NCBI RefSeq assembly: GCF_000524195.1 | Contig: NW_020170473.1 | Location: 251,435 to 315,434, forward strand | Reading direction: 5' to 3' | Length of the DNA stretch: 64,000 nt | Source of the DNA: Echinococcus granulosus | Taxonomy: Eukaryota; Platyhelminthes; Cestoda; Cyclophyllidea; Taeniidae | Shown here: piece by piece, positions 1-14,900 of the stretch | Numbering within the stretch: position 1 is the stretch's first letter | Layout: the number at the start of each line of letters is the position of its first letter | Translations under genes and position numbers: made by a program | Notes under the pieces: generated by a model | What the model saw: the letters and a program-made list of their open reading frames with translations, nothing else | What the model was told of the DNA's origin: nothing | The model's database searches: none

Positions 1-109
1 GGGGATCAGGCTGGTACAAAGCGGCCCCCTTCTCATACTTCACATATTCGTCCAACTTCACCCCTGCCGCCGATATTTCAGTCGCAGAGATGGGAGCACT
101 TTCATTCAT
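1..109 (-). CDS. N-terminus of an unrecognised protein, cut by the window edge
   Basis: Reading leftwards from an ATG at 109, an open frame runs off the window edge, giving about 36 residues that begin MNESAPISATEISAAG and continue with KLDEYVKYEKGAALYQPDP. The composition looks protein-like, with mixed charge and few rare residues. The start is the first ATG in this frame next to the edge. I do not recognise the family and the rest lies outside the window. A longer frame at 154-582 on the same strand is GC-rich and may be 5' leader; I cannot link it by splice sites. It could also be chance. Confidence 0.35.
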   Translation of the reverse strand, partial: MNESAPISATEISAAGVKLDEYVKYEKGAALYQPDP

Positions 110-1263
110 GTTCTCCCTACTCTTCAAAGCAAAGCTTAAGATTGCTCCATCTTTCAGTTATGCCAATTAATGGTCCTTTTAAAATGTGGACCTATCTCTG
201 TAAAGTGCCAACAACAAAAAAGAGGTAAGAGGATGACTACCACTACATCTGCGGAGCGCGGATCGTATGTGGCAACGTCCAGGGAGGAGAGGTCAGTGTC
301 TCGAGAAGGATCAGCTGTCTGATGATGGGGTTGCGTTAACTCGATCTGCTGCCGCGTACTGAGACTTCCGGCTCTTTGAGCCTCTTGCAGAGCGCCGCGT
401 CGGTGGACGGAGTTCCGTGCGAGGCAGCATGGTAAATCCCTGATGGTAGGCCAGGTCCATGCCTGCGTCAGTAGACGACCGCCTCTCTCCCTAACAGAGA
501 GCGGAATGTTATAAGCACTGCTGCACTGAACCTCACTCCACCTCCCAGTGGCATACAAACTTTTCCAACAAATTTGTATCACTTTCTTCCTCCATTTTCA
601 TGTAGCATGCAGGGACAAAAATACATTGACGTTACTATAGTAGCAAGGGCGTAACCATTCCTAAGGTACGGTACAGGGTATACTGACAAATAATTGCGAA
701 ATAAGCGAGTCATTTGCAGGGTGAGCCATCCGTCACAAGGCTATATGCATAGCATGCAAATAAGTTCCTACTAGACCTACTTTACTGTGGTAAAAGTAAA
801 ATGCAGTTTCGACATCGTCATCTTTTCGTAGGTCATAAAGCTCACCGGTAAAATCTCAAATTACGAGTTTACATGCCTCTCCGTATCCAAAAACCAATGA
901 GTCATTTGTATTCTTACTGTAAATACCTATTTGCTTTGTTCGAACCTAATTCAAGTGTTTTTTGATTTTCTCACATTCATGTACATATTTAAATAAAAAT
1001 AGTTTGCACAGGAAGTTGAAAAACATCTTACATCATGAATGGCGATGTTTTTAAGCTTTAAAAGTGCTCAAACATCATCTATCCGCTTAATCGACACACA
1101 CCACAGCTTCGCACTAGAAAGGCTTCTTGAGTTGGAACATTTGAATTTTTTCGCATAATTAGGCAGCCAAGCAAGTCAATTTCTTTTATTAAAATTCAAA
1201 ATGCTCTCAAGCAGCGTTCTAGGGGACTGTTAGACAGAACGCGTCAAAAGTGAAATGAGGAGC
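110..1263. other. Intergenic stretch, no supported gene
   Basis: About 1.1 kb between the left-edge gene and the claudin-like gene. The first third is GC-richer and contains a 142-codon open frame on the minus strand (154-582) whose product resembles no family I know. The remainder is AT-rich with no credible exon. It may hold the promoter of the left-edge gene. Confidence 0.4.
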
Positions 1264-1979
1264 TCACTTTCTAGGATAAACACACCAGACGAGGATGTTC
1301 AGTGCAATGAGGACGAAGAAGAGAACAAAGGCAGACAATCCGAAGGACCAGGAGAGACAAGACTGGTCGGCCTCTGATATCCACATACTCGCGCCACTAA
1401 TTTCCGCCTGTTTCTTTTCAAGGTCAAGATTCACCCCCACTACGCCCAGTTGCGTCAGCAACACCCAACCTACATGACCCATCCAACCCCAAGACAACAG
1501 AATAAATAAGGGTAGTTTATGGGTCAAAGGATAAAGGCACAACGACGCTACTCACAGTTCAGTACGAGGAGGCAGATAGAGGTGAACACTATTCGTGGGC
1601 TATGCTTGTCAAACACATTAAAGAGCATTCCAAATCCATTCCCAACAAGAGCCGCGTGTGCAATCATGCTTAAAATTTGAAGAGCCTGAGCGACATGTAA
1701 CCAAGCTTAATAGATTAATTATTACAGATTATGAGAGATACTCGCAAAGAAGAACGGCCGTAGCGGGCGAATTTTGCTATCAAAAATGTAAAAACAGCCA
1801 TTGTACAGACGTTGTTGATCTAAGGGCGATATGAAGTCTTCCAAACATATTTCCCATAATCCAAGACATAAAAATCTAGCTTTGGCACTGGGATATCTTG
1901 CAAACCAAAATGGTAAAATTGTTGCCAGAAAATTGCAAAGAAATCCAGCTGATATTGTGAGAAGATAAGTGTGAAGCAT
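1264..1979 (-). CDS. Claudin/PMP22-like four-transmembrane protein (three exons)
   Basis: Predicted exons 1979-1746, 1685-1556 and 1469-1264 join in phase to about 189 aa. TM1 is at the N-terminus (LLTISAGFLCNFLATILPFW). The first extracellular loop carries a GLWEIC motif followed by a second Cys (NGC), matching the W-GLW-C-C signature of the claudin/PMP22 superfamily. TM2 follows an ALQILSMIAHA segment, TM3 spans the exon 2/3 junction (ICLLVLNCWVLL), and TM4 is near residues 155-180, followed by a very short basic tail (YPRK). Family members build cell junctions or act as membrane adaptors; which role applies here cannot be told. Intron 2 (1470-1555) is canonical GT-AG. Intron 1 (1686-1745) works in phase only with a GC donor (GCGAGT), so that junction is less certain. 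The order TM-GLWxC-TM-TM-TM makes the superfamily call fairly safe. Confidence 0.65.
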
Positions 1980-2964
1980 TGTATCTTTGCAACACCTAGA
2001 AAGTGCATTTAAACCAGAAAATTACACCATTTTCACTCATTTGAAAAGTAAATTGTAAAGAACTATGGTACTTCTATAGTTAGCTTATTGCATTCGAATA
2101 GCTGCAATTAAAGTAAAGTATAATATCTCATTATAAATAGGTCCTTTAGGAGTTGTTTTCAGTCCGACTCCAGCCATTTTGGCTTTTCTTTCATAAAGCA
2201 TTACCGTTGCACACAAGCACCTGTCCAAAAGAGAATAAAAACTCTTCTTAAAAATATTTATCAGTATCTTGTATACCCACCTAGATGAAAAAACAGTATG
2301 TTCAAAATGACACTACTACGCATCGCTTACACCCAACTTACAAAATTATCCTATGTGTGGTGCTTCAAATAAGTCCACTTTACTGACTACAAACTCGATA
2401 GTCGAGGAGCAAGCTGTGCAACCTTTACGTCAACCCACGTTTTAATTCGGTACCGGAATCCTTATAATCATTCTTTCTATAGAAAAACAAACATATAGGC
2501 AAGAAAACAAATAAAAAACTTATATTTTAGTATTGATGATTGCCACATTACTTTTACTTTTTTAAAGCCTACGTTTGCATAAATCTAAGGAGCACAAGCT
2601 CTTTGATACCTTCGGTCTATCGCAGCACCTTAACGCTTTATCGAGATCATTCGGAGTACCCTCATTATCTCACAAGCCTAATCTGTTGAAAAATTTGCAC
2701 AGAGCTACTACAGAATGTGGCAAAGTGCTCCGCGTCCCTCGACTGACCCACCCGCGGCTCACGAGCAAGACCCAATCCAGTCGGGAGCGACCAACCTCTC
2801 ACGGGGCCACCTAAGACATTCACGATGACTACAGCATTATCTGTACAAAGCGGTCACCGAGAACAATAACTGTTACAATTCGACCACGTGCGCACAGAAG
2901 TGCACCCACTATAAGTGAGGTCAGGGATGAAGGGAGGGCTAACGCTACCGTGGCAAGGGGTGGT
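1980..2964. other. Intergenic stretch, no supported gene
   Basis: AT-rich DNA between the claudin-like gene and the 3' end of the DENND4 gene. A short plus-strand frame at 2575-2814 lacks family resemblance and splice context. It probably holds the promoter of the claudin-like gene and the 3' UTR of DENND4. Confidence 0.5.
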
Positions 2965-5900
2965 CTAAGTGAGTGTGAGGTTTCTGAAGATGCATCGACA
3001 AGCCAGCGCAGTAGCTGAGGGAGGCATTTCGTCGTTTGCGCGCCACCGCTGCAGCTGCTCCTGCTGTTGAACACCCGCTTGTTGCATCTCATCTAACAAG
3101 TAAGCGATGTATCCAGCGTCGAATTTGTCTGGCAGGAATATAAGAGAGAAAAGAGGATGTTGAGAGCACACAGCCACAAAAATTGACGTGATTTTGCATC
3201 CCATAGACTCACTGAGTTGTTGCCAAGAAGTGCCATGGATGCGTGCATAGAGGAGGAGCAGCTCGCGGTGGACGGATTGGATGGCGGTGCGTTTGAGAGA
3301 GCGAACAGCGGAAATGGCCCCACCGACATTCTCATAAGTCAGTGCGTCGCCTGCCATTTGCACGATCTCCTCCAGCGCGCACTCCTGCCGCTCCTCCCCT
3401 CTGCCTGGCGGTGCTGTCAAATCCGCCACACTACTCGACGGACTCACTGTAGAGTTACAAACGATTCCTCAGCCAATAATGAGTTCTAATGCGCACTCAA
3501 AGAACCAGGGCTCAACGTTTCAACAAATCTAACATCAATATTCGACTTTAAATGATCCACTATTAAAGTAGAAATATCATAAAAATCTTTGAGAGGGAAA
3601 GAGTAAGCCCACATACGTAAGAAGTTGCAAGTTAGTTGAGAGAGGAAAGCGCTCCACTGAAGATTCATTATCACATAATAGCAATATGCATATACGACGC
3701 ATAAAGCGTACAAACCACAAAAAGCCCTTTCGACGCAACTGCCTTTTACAACGCAAAGTTTTCAATTGGATAATTTTCGTGAATTAATGACAGGCGCGTG
3801 AAAGAGGAAAGCTCGCAAAGATGTACTTACGGCAGCAGGCGGGGTGAGTATTATCCCACAGACGGTAGAGCATCGGCGCTTCCTTGCCAGCAGCAGTCTT
3901 GCGCGGAAAAGCTACCCACCTCGCCACCAGACACACCGGCAAGTCGGGACTCAAAGTCACCTCCTGGAGAGGGTAGGGAGAAGTGTGAGAAAGGAAAGAC
4001 TTATCGTCAGCACTTAGCACCAGTACACTTATATGGTTTTGTGGGTGTTTTTATGCTCCCTCAAACATGCAGCGAGACGATTGTCGAACAAATTAGCAAA
4101 ATATGCGCCCACACTGCCAGCACAGTTTCATTATTCGAACAGCGATGAATTGTTCCGTTGGTCGAGTGATCCATGTGACTCACTTGCAAGGCAGGGATGC
4201 TTACCAGAACGGAACTTCTTAAGTGCTGTACGCAGTGCGTCGTCCAAATCTTCCCATTACCGAATACTCATTTCATAATTTTAAGGAGTCTCTTTTTAGC
4301 ATCTTTCCACGTGAAAACTCACATTTGTAAGTAGCTATAATTTTACGCATTGGATTCCAGAAATAAACAAGCGATGCCTTGGAAGACCAATAATTATAAA
4401 TCAAAATGTGAATTTAGAAAATTGGAATTAACTCGCGGTCACAGGAATAGCAACACTCTCCAAGACAATATCTGAATTTCAATACAAGAATTAGACTTGA
4501 AAAAAAAAACCACTACAGCTACAACAGCAGATTTTTGGGACCAGCTAGCTCAACCGACCGAAAGAGCGCGGGCGATGGTGAGCGAGCCACCGAGGAGGAC
4601 CCGCCGTCCACCGCCCAACCGACGCGCCTCGGCCTGGGCATCCATAAGCCAGGCTGGGTAAGCATCGAGCAGATGGGTGGGCAGGCCAGCGCGATGAAGC
4701 AGGTATACTAGGTTCCACAGCAACACCCTGCCGCGTCGGTGACCCAGCAGACCGGCCGATGACAGCGCCTGCACCGCCATGCTCTCTGTGCAGCCTTTGC
4801 TGCTCCCACTTCCACCTCCAACGCCGCTATCGACCACCGCCTCCAGCTGACGGCGCAGGACCAGAGGGCTGAGGAAAGGAACCGACAGTTCAATGAGGCC
4901 GTGCGAAAGAGGAGTCGTGGCAGCGTTGGTGGAAGGAGTGATCTCGAGGATGGCAATGGTGCGCACTATGAGCCTGGGCATGAGGGAATGGCGGCAACTG
5001 CTGCAGGAGAGACCGGTGTACGGTGGGTCACCCGCTGCCACCCACATCGCCATTATCTCCTCGTCGTAGAAGAGACGTGAGCAGGATGCACATGGCGTGC
5101 AGGTATTGAAAATGACTCGCAGCTCCTGCACTCGCGACACTGTCACAGGCCCTGTAGATGGCCTCGTCGTCGTAGAGGGAGGTCTCCGTAGCGCTGGCGG
5201 TGGTTTCGAGGACCTCGGTGATTCTGAGCGTGCAAGAGCCTGCACCAACTCCTCCGATGCTTCAGTAAAAGGCATTAGTTTTACTCTCCGTCAATCAGAT
5301 AGTCGGCAGACAATGGCGGCAATGCGCAGTGGACTTACTGAGACTGAGAAGGGGAAAGGACGCTGAGGGCGAATGCTTAAGACCAACATCACGACGTGCT
5401 CTTACAAGTGAGGAGGAGCGCGAACGATGCCGCCGCATGGCAGCGTAGGCGGGAGCGGTAGCGGAGGACTGGAGTGATGATGGTGATAGTTTCATCACTA
5501 GTGGGTTTGCCAGGCACACACGATCCCCCACTGATCCTACCGCCAGCGGCCCTGCTATGGTGTACCACGAGGTTGGCTGGTAGGACAGCACTGAATAGAG
5601 CACAAACAAAGGAAGAGCCTACGTAATTTAACGCATGAATTTAAATCATACATTGAAGGTAATTAGTCGTGCTGCAACTAATAGCCGTTACTGTCGGTGT
5701 GGATATAACTAAAAATGTTGGAAAATGGGAAGAAATGAATACTAAGCGAACACGATCTTCATTTTAACAATGAGTATCACATCGCCACATCTATCGTCAT
5801 TACCAACACTAATGCCAATAAGTGACTAATAAATACAGTCCTCAAACATTATAACTGCCATCGCTCATGATGTTCGTCTGTTACAAAAATTGTGATTTAG

Positions 5901-8900
5901 ATTCAAAGTAGCACATGTTAATTGAAGCCATTACATTACAAAAGCTGCACAAAATGCGAGAATGTTATGTGGTCAGTTCCAAGAGAAGATTGAGCATACA
6001 CCGGCAGATATTGAGCTATAGAAGTATGGTTTAAATTTAGCGTACCAGCAAGCTGGGAGTCGAAGGAGAACGCGAGGGGAGATGCGGCTACAGTGGTGTT
6101 TACGACGCCCTCCTCATTGGAGGTGATGGAACCGCGCGGCGTGTCGCTAGTTTCAGCGCGTCGAGAGGGCGTTGGAGACATCGCAGAGACCGATAGGTGG
6201 CGCTGCAGCAGCTGGAACCATAACGACGAGGACGTCGAGGATTGCAGTGACATCTGCGTTGCATCTGCACCCTGCTGAAGTGCACAATCACGCCCACATG
6301 ATTTTACGAACTAAGTGACGATCCGAACATCAAAATACATGTGGGATTTCTAAAATAATGACATATGTATACTGGAAACCGTTACCCGTGTAAACGAAAT
6401 ATTCCAACATTTTAGTAGAGCAAAATCTTACAGAAAAACATCCATTCTCATCTAATTGTTAATTTGATGGGCGCCCGGAGAATATAGTACAAGGAAAATA
6501 ACAAGCTTTGTCTTATGTAACATACTTATCACTTAGACTTAACACTCTTGATCCACAACCAAGCGCAAGCAAGATGGCCAGAGATGGGAGAAAAGTAAGA
6601 AAGACCTACCCTCAAAGCCTCATCAGCAGAGACACTGGAGTTGACGGGCACAGAAACAGTACCAGAAGCGGCGGTGGTGATGGAGGAGACGGAGGCGGAG
6701 ATGGGGGCGACGGCCCAAGGCCGCATGTTGCGAGGCAGCCTCGTTCCGTTACCTGGTTGACCAAAGAGGCTAAAATAGCCAATGGACTTGTTGGCAGTGG
6801 TGCTCACGCTGCGACTGCGCAAGTGTTGCGACGGCTGTGGCGATGGTGACGTCGACGGTGACTGCTCCAAGGTGATTACATCCGGATTCACGTATTCTAC
6901 CCTAAAGGAGGCCAGTTTCCGCATTGACGCCTGTGCAAACGACTTCCAGCCTCTGCAGAGGGACAAAAGGCGAAGAAAAGAGAGAAGGGAGCACAAAAAC
7001 AAAATCGGTATGCGATTAATTTATGGCTCACTTTTTAGAGAAATGAGCCTGTTCCACGGGCTCGAGTAAGCCGGATGTCTTTCGGTTGCCATCGCCGATG
7101 GAAATTCTGTCCATAGATCCAACTAGTTGGCTATTGCCAAGGTTAAAATTGCTACTGCTTTTGCTAGGACCGTCACCATCGCCATTATCACCGCCGTCTC
7201 CTTCATCGTCTCCGATGCTGAAAGACGGTTGGCTCTCGCATGGATGGCGTGGAGAGGAGGCATCACAATTCTGAATAGGCGTCGATAGAGCCTGTGGAAC
7301 TAAGCACGGTGGATCAGCCACTAGGAGAGAAAGAAAGATGTATGCATTCGTTGAAAAGGTGGTTTTATGAGCGAACAATGAAAAAGCCCATGCTTTTCTG
7401 GAACACAAAGGTGACATCTGCTTCTTAAAGCGATAAAATTTCTTCGGGACTCACTTCAAGACCTTAAGCCGCACATTATTAGTAACTTTCCCACCCTTTT
7501 TGATTGTCTTGCAAAATGATGTTTGTGGAAGGCTTGCTATTCTTCATATACATAATTTGGCAGAAACAAAACGCACCTTCTCTGGATAAAGTTGTTGATA
7601 TACCTATGCCTGACTCAGCACCATCTTCTGCACTTTCAGATGAAGTCAACTTGTGGCCAAGATCGCGTTGCAGCTGAGAGGCGGAGAGCATGGGTTATTT
7701 TGCGCATTTGTAAGTGAATTGGAGGTCAGAGATACTAATCAAGACGAGCCTACCTGATTAGCCATAGCGTAGGAGGGTGCATTCAAGGGTCGGCTGCTCC
7801 AGAAGCTGACCACGCCCTGATCTGAGGTGCCGTATTCATAAAGCAACGCAATTAGCACGCGCACATAGACCTAGATACAGACAACCACCTTCGATGTCTA
7901 CCATTGGCTACACTCGTTCCAACATAGTCAAATCATCAGCTGTCAATACTGCTCAAAATACTACCTTAGAAAAATTCAAATTAGAACTAAACGATCACAG
8001 TGATCGATTTCTTATTGTCACTTCAATACTATCCAAGGTCAAAAACCAAATAAAATGCAAATAGTGAAGACTTAAGTCCATCTAGTGAGTACCCGGTGCC
8101 GTGCAGCTTAATTATTTGACTTTTTTGTCTATGGCAATGGGAAGTGGGGCACTTTGGCATTTACTGCTTGGAGAAAAGCATCAGTGAAACATAAAGATGT
8201 GTATCTGACCTGATCAACGGGTTGGAGTGGTGAGTCCCAAAGACGCAAGAAGACGTCTACGACGTGAAAGAGGAAGTGCCGAGCCTCCAGACAGATACCG
8301 TCGCCATTGTTGCCCCTACCACAGTGTTGTTGTAGAGAGGCGATGAAGGCGGGCAGGAGAAGGAACCAAAGCGAGTAGACCTCCGACAGCAACTGCCCCG
8401 CCCACGCCACGCCGCCCGCATTGCGCCGTTTTGTCGCTGTAGCAATAACAGCAACGGGACCAATGGATTCCACTTTTACCACATCCACTTTATATCAAAA
8501 ACGCGTCCTAACAGCACAGGTTAATATTTGGGGAAGGTCTTGTGAGACTGACCGGCAATGAGGCAGTCCGTAGTCTCCTGCAGGGTACGCTTGAGTAGGG
8601 AATTCAGCTGCGCCACACCCAAAGCCTTTGGGACCCCATTACCGTGAACGAAAGGGAGGGGAGGAGGGGTGTGGTGCAATGAGGGACAAAAGTCCTCGCC
8701 ATCGCCTAACATCACGTCAGTATCGTCAACGAGGCGGAATATCAACTCTTCCTCCCCTGTCTCCATTTTTGTCACCATCGTCCTCGACGGGATAGTAGCA
8801 GCAGCAGTAGCACCATTATGCCGAAGACGAGTGCAAAGTTCGTCCAACAAGGACGTATTGACAGTCTCGGGGAAATGATCCCGCCGAGTCCAGGTAAAGT

Positions 8901-11900
8901 CATTTAACGGCAGATCTGAGCACAGTGGATCCAGTTCAAGCAAGCCTGATGGTGACCCGATTATTCTAGGACACTCACTAAGCGGGAGAGGAGTAGTGAA
9001 AATGTCAATGCGGTTGCATACACAATTGAGGATAGTTTAGTAAAACACAAAAGGCGATTTCTGACAGCTCAGTTGTTGGTATAAGAAGGTAAGTCTTAAC
9101 TAATTTACCGATGTGATCGAAAAGAGGTGAAAATGGGTGTATTTTGCGATTTTATTCATTGACTGAAATCTACATCACAAACAACCTTTTCCACTCTCTG
9201 AGGGAATTTCAAGACCCAAATTCACTATGGCAAATGCGAAAAAACGGTGCACTTAAGAACATGGCATTGTTATTATTGATATTGTGATAGCATTAGCTAA
9301 TTCACTAAGTTAAAGATAGAGAGGACACTAAAAGCTCTCCTCACTCCTTTAAAAATTTTTTTGGAAGAATTAGGCAAGCATATTGGGAATAACACAGAAA
9401 TAGGTAGAAACAAAGACCTAGGAGGCAAAGGGCGGCCACTGAGACTGCTGCCATCGGTACCACTGAGGCTGTCCCTGGGAGAAGCGGAGAAACCGTTAAG
9501 AGGTGCGGAGGCAGCGCTGCCAGCGTCGCCACCCGAGCCGCTGGAGACCTGAGAACACGTCTCACCGCCTCCACCTCCTTCGATATCACCGCTGCCACCG
9601 ATTCCACGGCTACTGCCGCCTTTCGTCTTTGATTGGTAGCGAGTGAGGCTAAGATGGGCGATGGCGTTATCGAAGGCTTCCAGCTCAGCAGTGCGCTCGC
9701 TGATGCAGTTGAGATCCCGTACAAAATCCGCCCACAACTGTGTCCCCACCAGCGTCGCGTAAAAGGCATTTGATGCGCGATCCGCCGTGTGCTTCACAAA
9801 CCCTACACGTACGCACACATATGGGCAAATCGGTGAAACACCATTGAACAAAGTGATCTCAAGTTTTGCTTAGTGTTTACTAATGGTAATCACTTTCTTA
9901 CAAACAACTATTAACTGGGACACAGTTGGTGATCATTCAATGGCAGTAAAAACAGTGAAACATACAGAGTGACCTGATTTGTCTTAAAATGGATGCAAAT
10001 CATTAAACTTCTACGTAAGCGAATTTCACGCATGCCTTGGAGATGAAAGGTCCGGAATGACAACTCTACTTACATCTCATTTCGGCATACAAAAATCGAA
10101 ATATGTCGAGTTCAAGGACAGTTCTGACTAATGTGAGGCCACATTCCGCACAGAGGCAGAAAAACACATGTTGGACAAGGTGCGAGTGATCGAGAATGCA
10201 ACCATGAATCACAACAAGTAACACAAAGCCCCTATGTTGTCAACTCTCGCACAGCAGTTTTAAGGGATAACTTTACGCACCCTCAGAGTCGAAGAGGAGT
10301 TCCCTGTCTTTGAAGATGACAGGTAAAAGAAATTTGCGGTAGTCCTGCAACAACTCCGTCATGAAAGTGTAGCACGCTCGACGTACATTTGCGCCCAGAA
10401 GGGACTACGGTAAAAATTTTAAAAAGAAGTCTGATGAATGAATTTCCCTAATCGGTTCAATCGTCCATCAAAATTAAGGTAATTGGATAAAACTCCAGTC
10501 TCAATAAGAGATCATTTCACTTTAAGAATGTGGAGAAAATGTTTTACAAGCGAAGCTTTGCGTAAAATTGAATTAAATGATTTTACATCATAAGATAAAA
10601 TTGTACAGAACTACAACTACCTACAACTATGACGTTTGCCTTTGAAACAATGCAGCACAAACAGCCAGAAACACAAATGAAGTATTTGTTAGACGATAGA
10701 GTGAGGTTAAAACGCAAACGTCTTAAAGTATCCATGAATGAATAACAAATACTCCAGAACAAAGAATATGGTCGGAGATGCGGACGAATCCCACTTTACG
10801 AAACAAATGCAGCAATCCAATGATGGCCATCCAAGAAATACTGCTTAAATTATGAATTGTAAGACTGAACACCTTTGGTGATGCAAATAGCTTGCATCGG
10901 CCCCCCATCCCGCCATCAAGAGTGTTTCATTGTTAGGACTATAAACAAGCTACCACTTTTGAGAAGGACCAAATAGGTCATTGATATCTGAGACACGCGA
11001 ATTTACTGCCAAATTGATACATAGCATCATGAATTGCAAATACGGTACGACTAAAAAAGAAACTTCAGCCGGCTTGATCATAAGCAACTCTGACGGTTTT
11101 CGAAGCCCCAAAAGTAGTGGGTCCAATAAGAACGCCTTCAGGAAGGAAAGGTGAAAAAAAAATAAAACGTGACTTGGCGGAGCGTACCAGGTGGCTTTTG
11201 TATTTCTCTTGGACTCGGACACCAATTTTAGCCTCTTGGTGCATGCGCAAGTCAAGCTCGGCCAAGCGCTCCTCGTTGCGGATTAGGGCAGTGCGCAGGC
11301 GCTTCTGTGGCCCGCGGGGCAGCACAATGCGGACGCCCGCGACAGTGGTAGTAGCGGGACGAAATTGGCGCGTGTCTAGGTCCACCACGCTGATATCCGC
11401 CTCCGCCGAGGGCAGCTGGAAGAACTCGAAAAAGCGCGAGTCCACCCCAATGAGATAAGGCGAAGGTGACTGAATTACGTGGATGCACCGCATGTGGATG
11501 AGTGGAATGTACACCAGCACCCAGCGCAGTGGATGGATTAGCTGAAGACACACATACAAAATTGAGTTGATAAAACCGAGCAAGGTGATTAACCACACTG
11601 ATCGTGGTAAAGGTGAGCTGACAATCATGCAGAACGATCAAGGACTAGTTGGTAGTGGGGTATCACGTTAGCAAAAAAGTACTTGCTCAGTAACATAAAT
11701 GACAAGCACGCTATCAAACAATCGCCTCAACTTAGGGAATTAAAAAGTAGAGAAAAATAATCTGTACCCAAAAAAAAGTTTGTCTCTTACAAGTGACTTC
11801 CAAGAAGTAGTGGTCTTGTAAAAAACCGTGACGTTAGAGCACAATGCCCGTGTTTATAGGACATTCCCACCAAAATATAAAAAGAATATTAAAAGGGCAT

Positions 11901-14900
11901 TTGTTCCGATGTGGAAGCCACTTTGTAACAAAAGCAAGGGAAGGAGAGGAGAAGTGGGGTGGGAGGGACGTACTGTGATGAGCTGCTGAATGGTGTCCAC
12001 GAGGAGGTCAGGCATGACGGAGACGAAGAGGAGTTTCTGCTCGGTGAGAAGCTGCACCATTAGCTGCAGTGTCAACTCTGAGCCGAGGCGATGCAGTAGG
12101 TGGGCAAAGGGCTCACCCGAACTACAAGGTACCAACAACAAGCGATAAAAAATGTCCTGTCCTGTTCTCTATTTGACCTGTAAACGCCAATTCGGTTTAT
12201 TTCGCGGCCTTAAGAATTGACAAGTCTCATTAATAATAGTGCACGCGAAAATGAAGTACCATTCACATGAATATCAAAGAAATACCCGAATGAAGGGATA
12301 TATTTGTATAGGTACTGCGTGATATCACTGACCTGGAAAGGTGGTTCCCATAAGGAATTTGTAGCCGCATATGGTAGTCATCAAGCTAAAATAACGGATA
12401 AGAAGTCAACAATTAAAACGTTGTTGATAAAAAAGGCTATTCAAGTTTACAACTTACATCGACAGTGATGTTGGGAGACCGGCGATCAGGAAAGGGAATT
12501 TCGCAGAGAATAAATGCTAGGTATCTAAAGTCGGTGTGAAATCAACAAAATGAGCATAGTTTGGTTTCCAAAGCGAGAAAAACGGTTTAATATCGTTTAA
12601 TCCCTGAAGATCTACTCCAGCACCCAGTATGGACACAACTGGAATGTTAAATTAATAGGATTCCAGTTGAGAGTAGTAATATTCATTCATTCTTGTGTAA
12701 ATGACAGTGTGGACTCTGCGAGTGAGGTAGTCGAAAGCACGTCTGGTTTAGCAAAGACCCAGCTACATATTAAATGATTGTACAAGGTAGTTAAATTTGT
12801 GCTTACTTGTGAAAACAACCAAGTGGCTTAAAAAAAGATTTCGCCTCTGGACGCAAAAAATTGATCATCTTCGCTTATTCTTTTCTTCTACTTTTCAACT
12901 GTCCGTGTCACAAAACTGTCAAATGCCAAGAAAAAGTGGTGTCAATAAAAATATCATCTCAGATACACGAATGATAAATCAGCGGTTGGAAATAGGAATG
13001 AGATTTGGTCGTATAGGGTGTAAAGTCTTGCGCTGTCTTATGTGTCAAGCCTTTCTTTCGCACAATTCTTCAGTCATGGCTACTTCTGAAAAGGAAAGAA
13101 GTTTGTCTTGCACACCGTCCGCCCACACTGCTGCATCGAGTCGAGGAGATAGATCACAGTAGCAATTGTTGCCTCGGCTTCAGCTAGTGAATGAGTACTT
13201 CACAATGAACAATTGTGACCGCACAACTCCGCATTAATATCAAGAATGCAGAATCTCCTTCAACGCAACGCACCACCACAACCAAGTTGTTCAAAACACG
13301 CCTCACCAACAAGTTCCGCCACTGCGCCTTCTTCAAATGTCACACACACACACACACACACCACTCGATAAGAAATCCCTGCTATCTTAAAACCCATGTC
13401 GCACTCGTCAAGCAGACAAGCTGGAACCACACCAGGTCCAGCCGACAGTTTGTAGGGCCTCGGAGCAAGGAGACCATGGTTCCGAGCTCTACAAAGAGCA
13501 CCGACTGACACTCACACATGCTTTGTGGCACACACAAACAATTGCACGCACTTTGAACGTCCCTACAGGCTACAAGTCGCTGCAGCAGCAAGGTGCGCCG
13601 AAAACTCCGCGGGCCCTCCTGGTTGCCCGCTGAATAACGTGCCTCAAGTCAGTGACATCAGTCTATGACCAACATTCAGAGCGCTATTTCGAAGTAAAAA
13701 AAGTTTCCCAGACTAATACTTTCCCATCGCAGAGCCTTTGCTTCCATATAACTACCACATTTGAAGCATTTTTGGACGTCATTATATATCTAGAAAGGAG
13801 CAACATCCACCCTACCTTTCGAGAGGAATCGACTGGTCCTTAGAACTGAAACAGCGGAAGTGAAGGAAATCAAGGAAGGGTTTAAGCCCGTTGCCGAAAT
13901 TGAATCGTGAGACGAGGCAAAGAGTCTTGGTGACGCCGAGCACGCGGTCACCGATGCGAGAAGAGGCGAAAACGCCCTGACGCTGCTCGATGCTCAGCAG
14001 CTCTTCTTGCGTAAAAAGCTCCGCCTCCGCCTCCGCCTCCCTTACTACCATTGCCGCCTGTTGCCGCCCTCCCCCTTCCGCTTCTTCCTCTGCCTCCTCC
14101 ATTCGCACAAGCTCTGGGTCCACATTCAGCCGGTAGCACCGATCTCGGTCCAGCTGCGACACATCGTAAGGCTCGTAGAAGGTCAGTGCTGATCCGTGAA
14201 ACTACAAACAAGAAACAGTCAACCCAAAATAAACCGTACAACGCAAAGTTGCCGCTCGAAACAACTATTCCAACAGATTTTAACAATAGTTTTTACGACT
14301 ATCCGCTTCACCCGAACCGACGATAATTGGTATTAAAAAACGTCCTGCGGCATGTTGAAGCTACTACAAATATCAATAATACTTCCCATTAATTTATGCT
14401 ACAAAACAACACCAAGCGCGTCTGTGACCTCACGCAGATCAAACTCTCTTAGATTTCGGTGCTTTGATATTTTCTTGGGCCATAGATCTATATCAGACAC
14501 AATAGTTTCCTCCACTTATTTCAAGAGTTTATCGTCAACATATCCTGAAGTTTCAGTAAAACACATAAAGCCAAGGTACGATTAATATTTCCGAGTGCGG
14601 AGGTAATGCAAATGTTGGTAGATCAAAATTCGCCATCAATAATTATAGGGTTTTTTTCCTAATCAAGCGCTACCTTATTCAATACTTCATACCATCATCA
14701 AACGCCAAAAGTTTCACCACGAGTAATAGTGCCCAAATTAGAGTGGATTAGAGAGCTATGTAGAAACATTCGAAAGCTTCTAAACCACAGTGAAACATCT
14801 TCCACACACGTCGTGGAGCTGCAGTGATGCCTTGTAAAGTACTAGTTAATCAAACTTTAAGAAGGTCGACAGTAAACTTCCCACTACCGGAACGTCAGAG

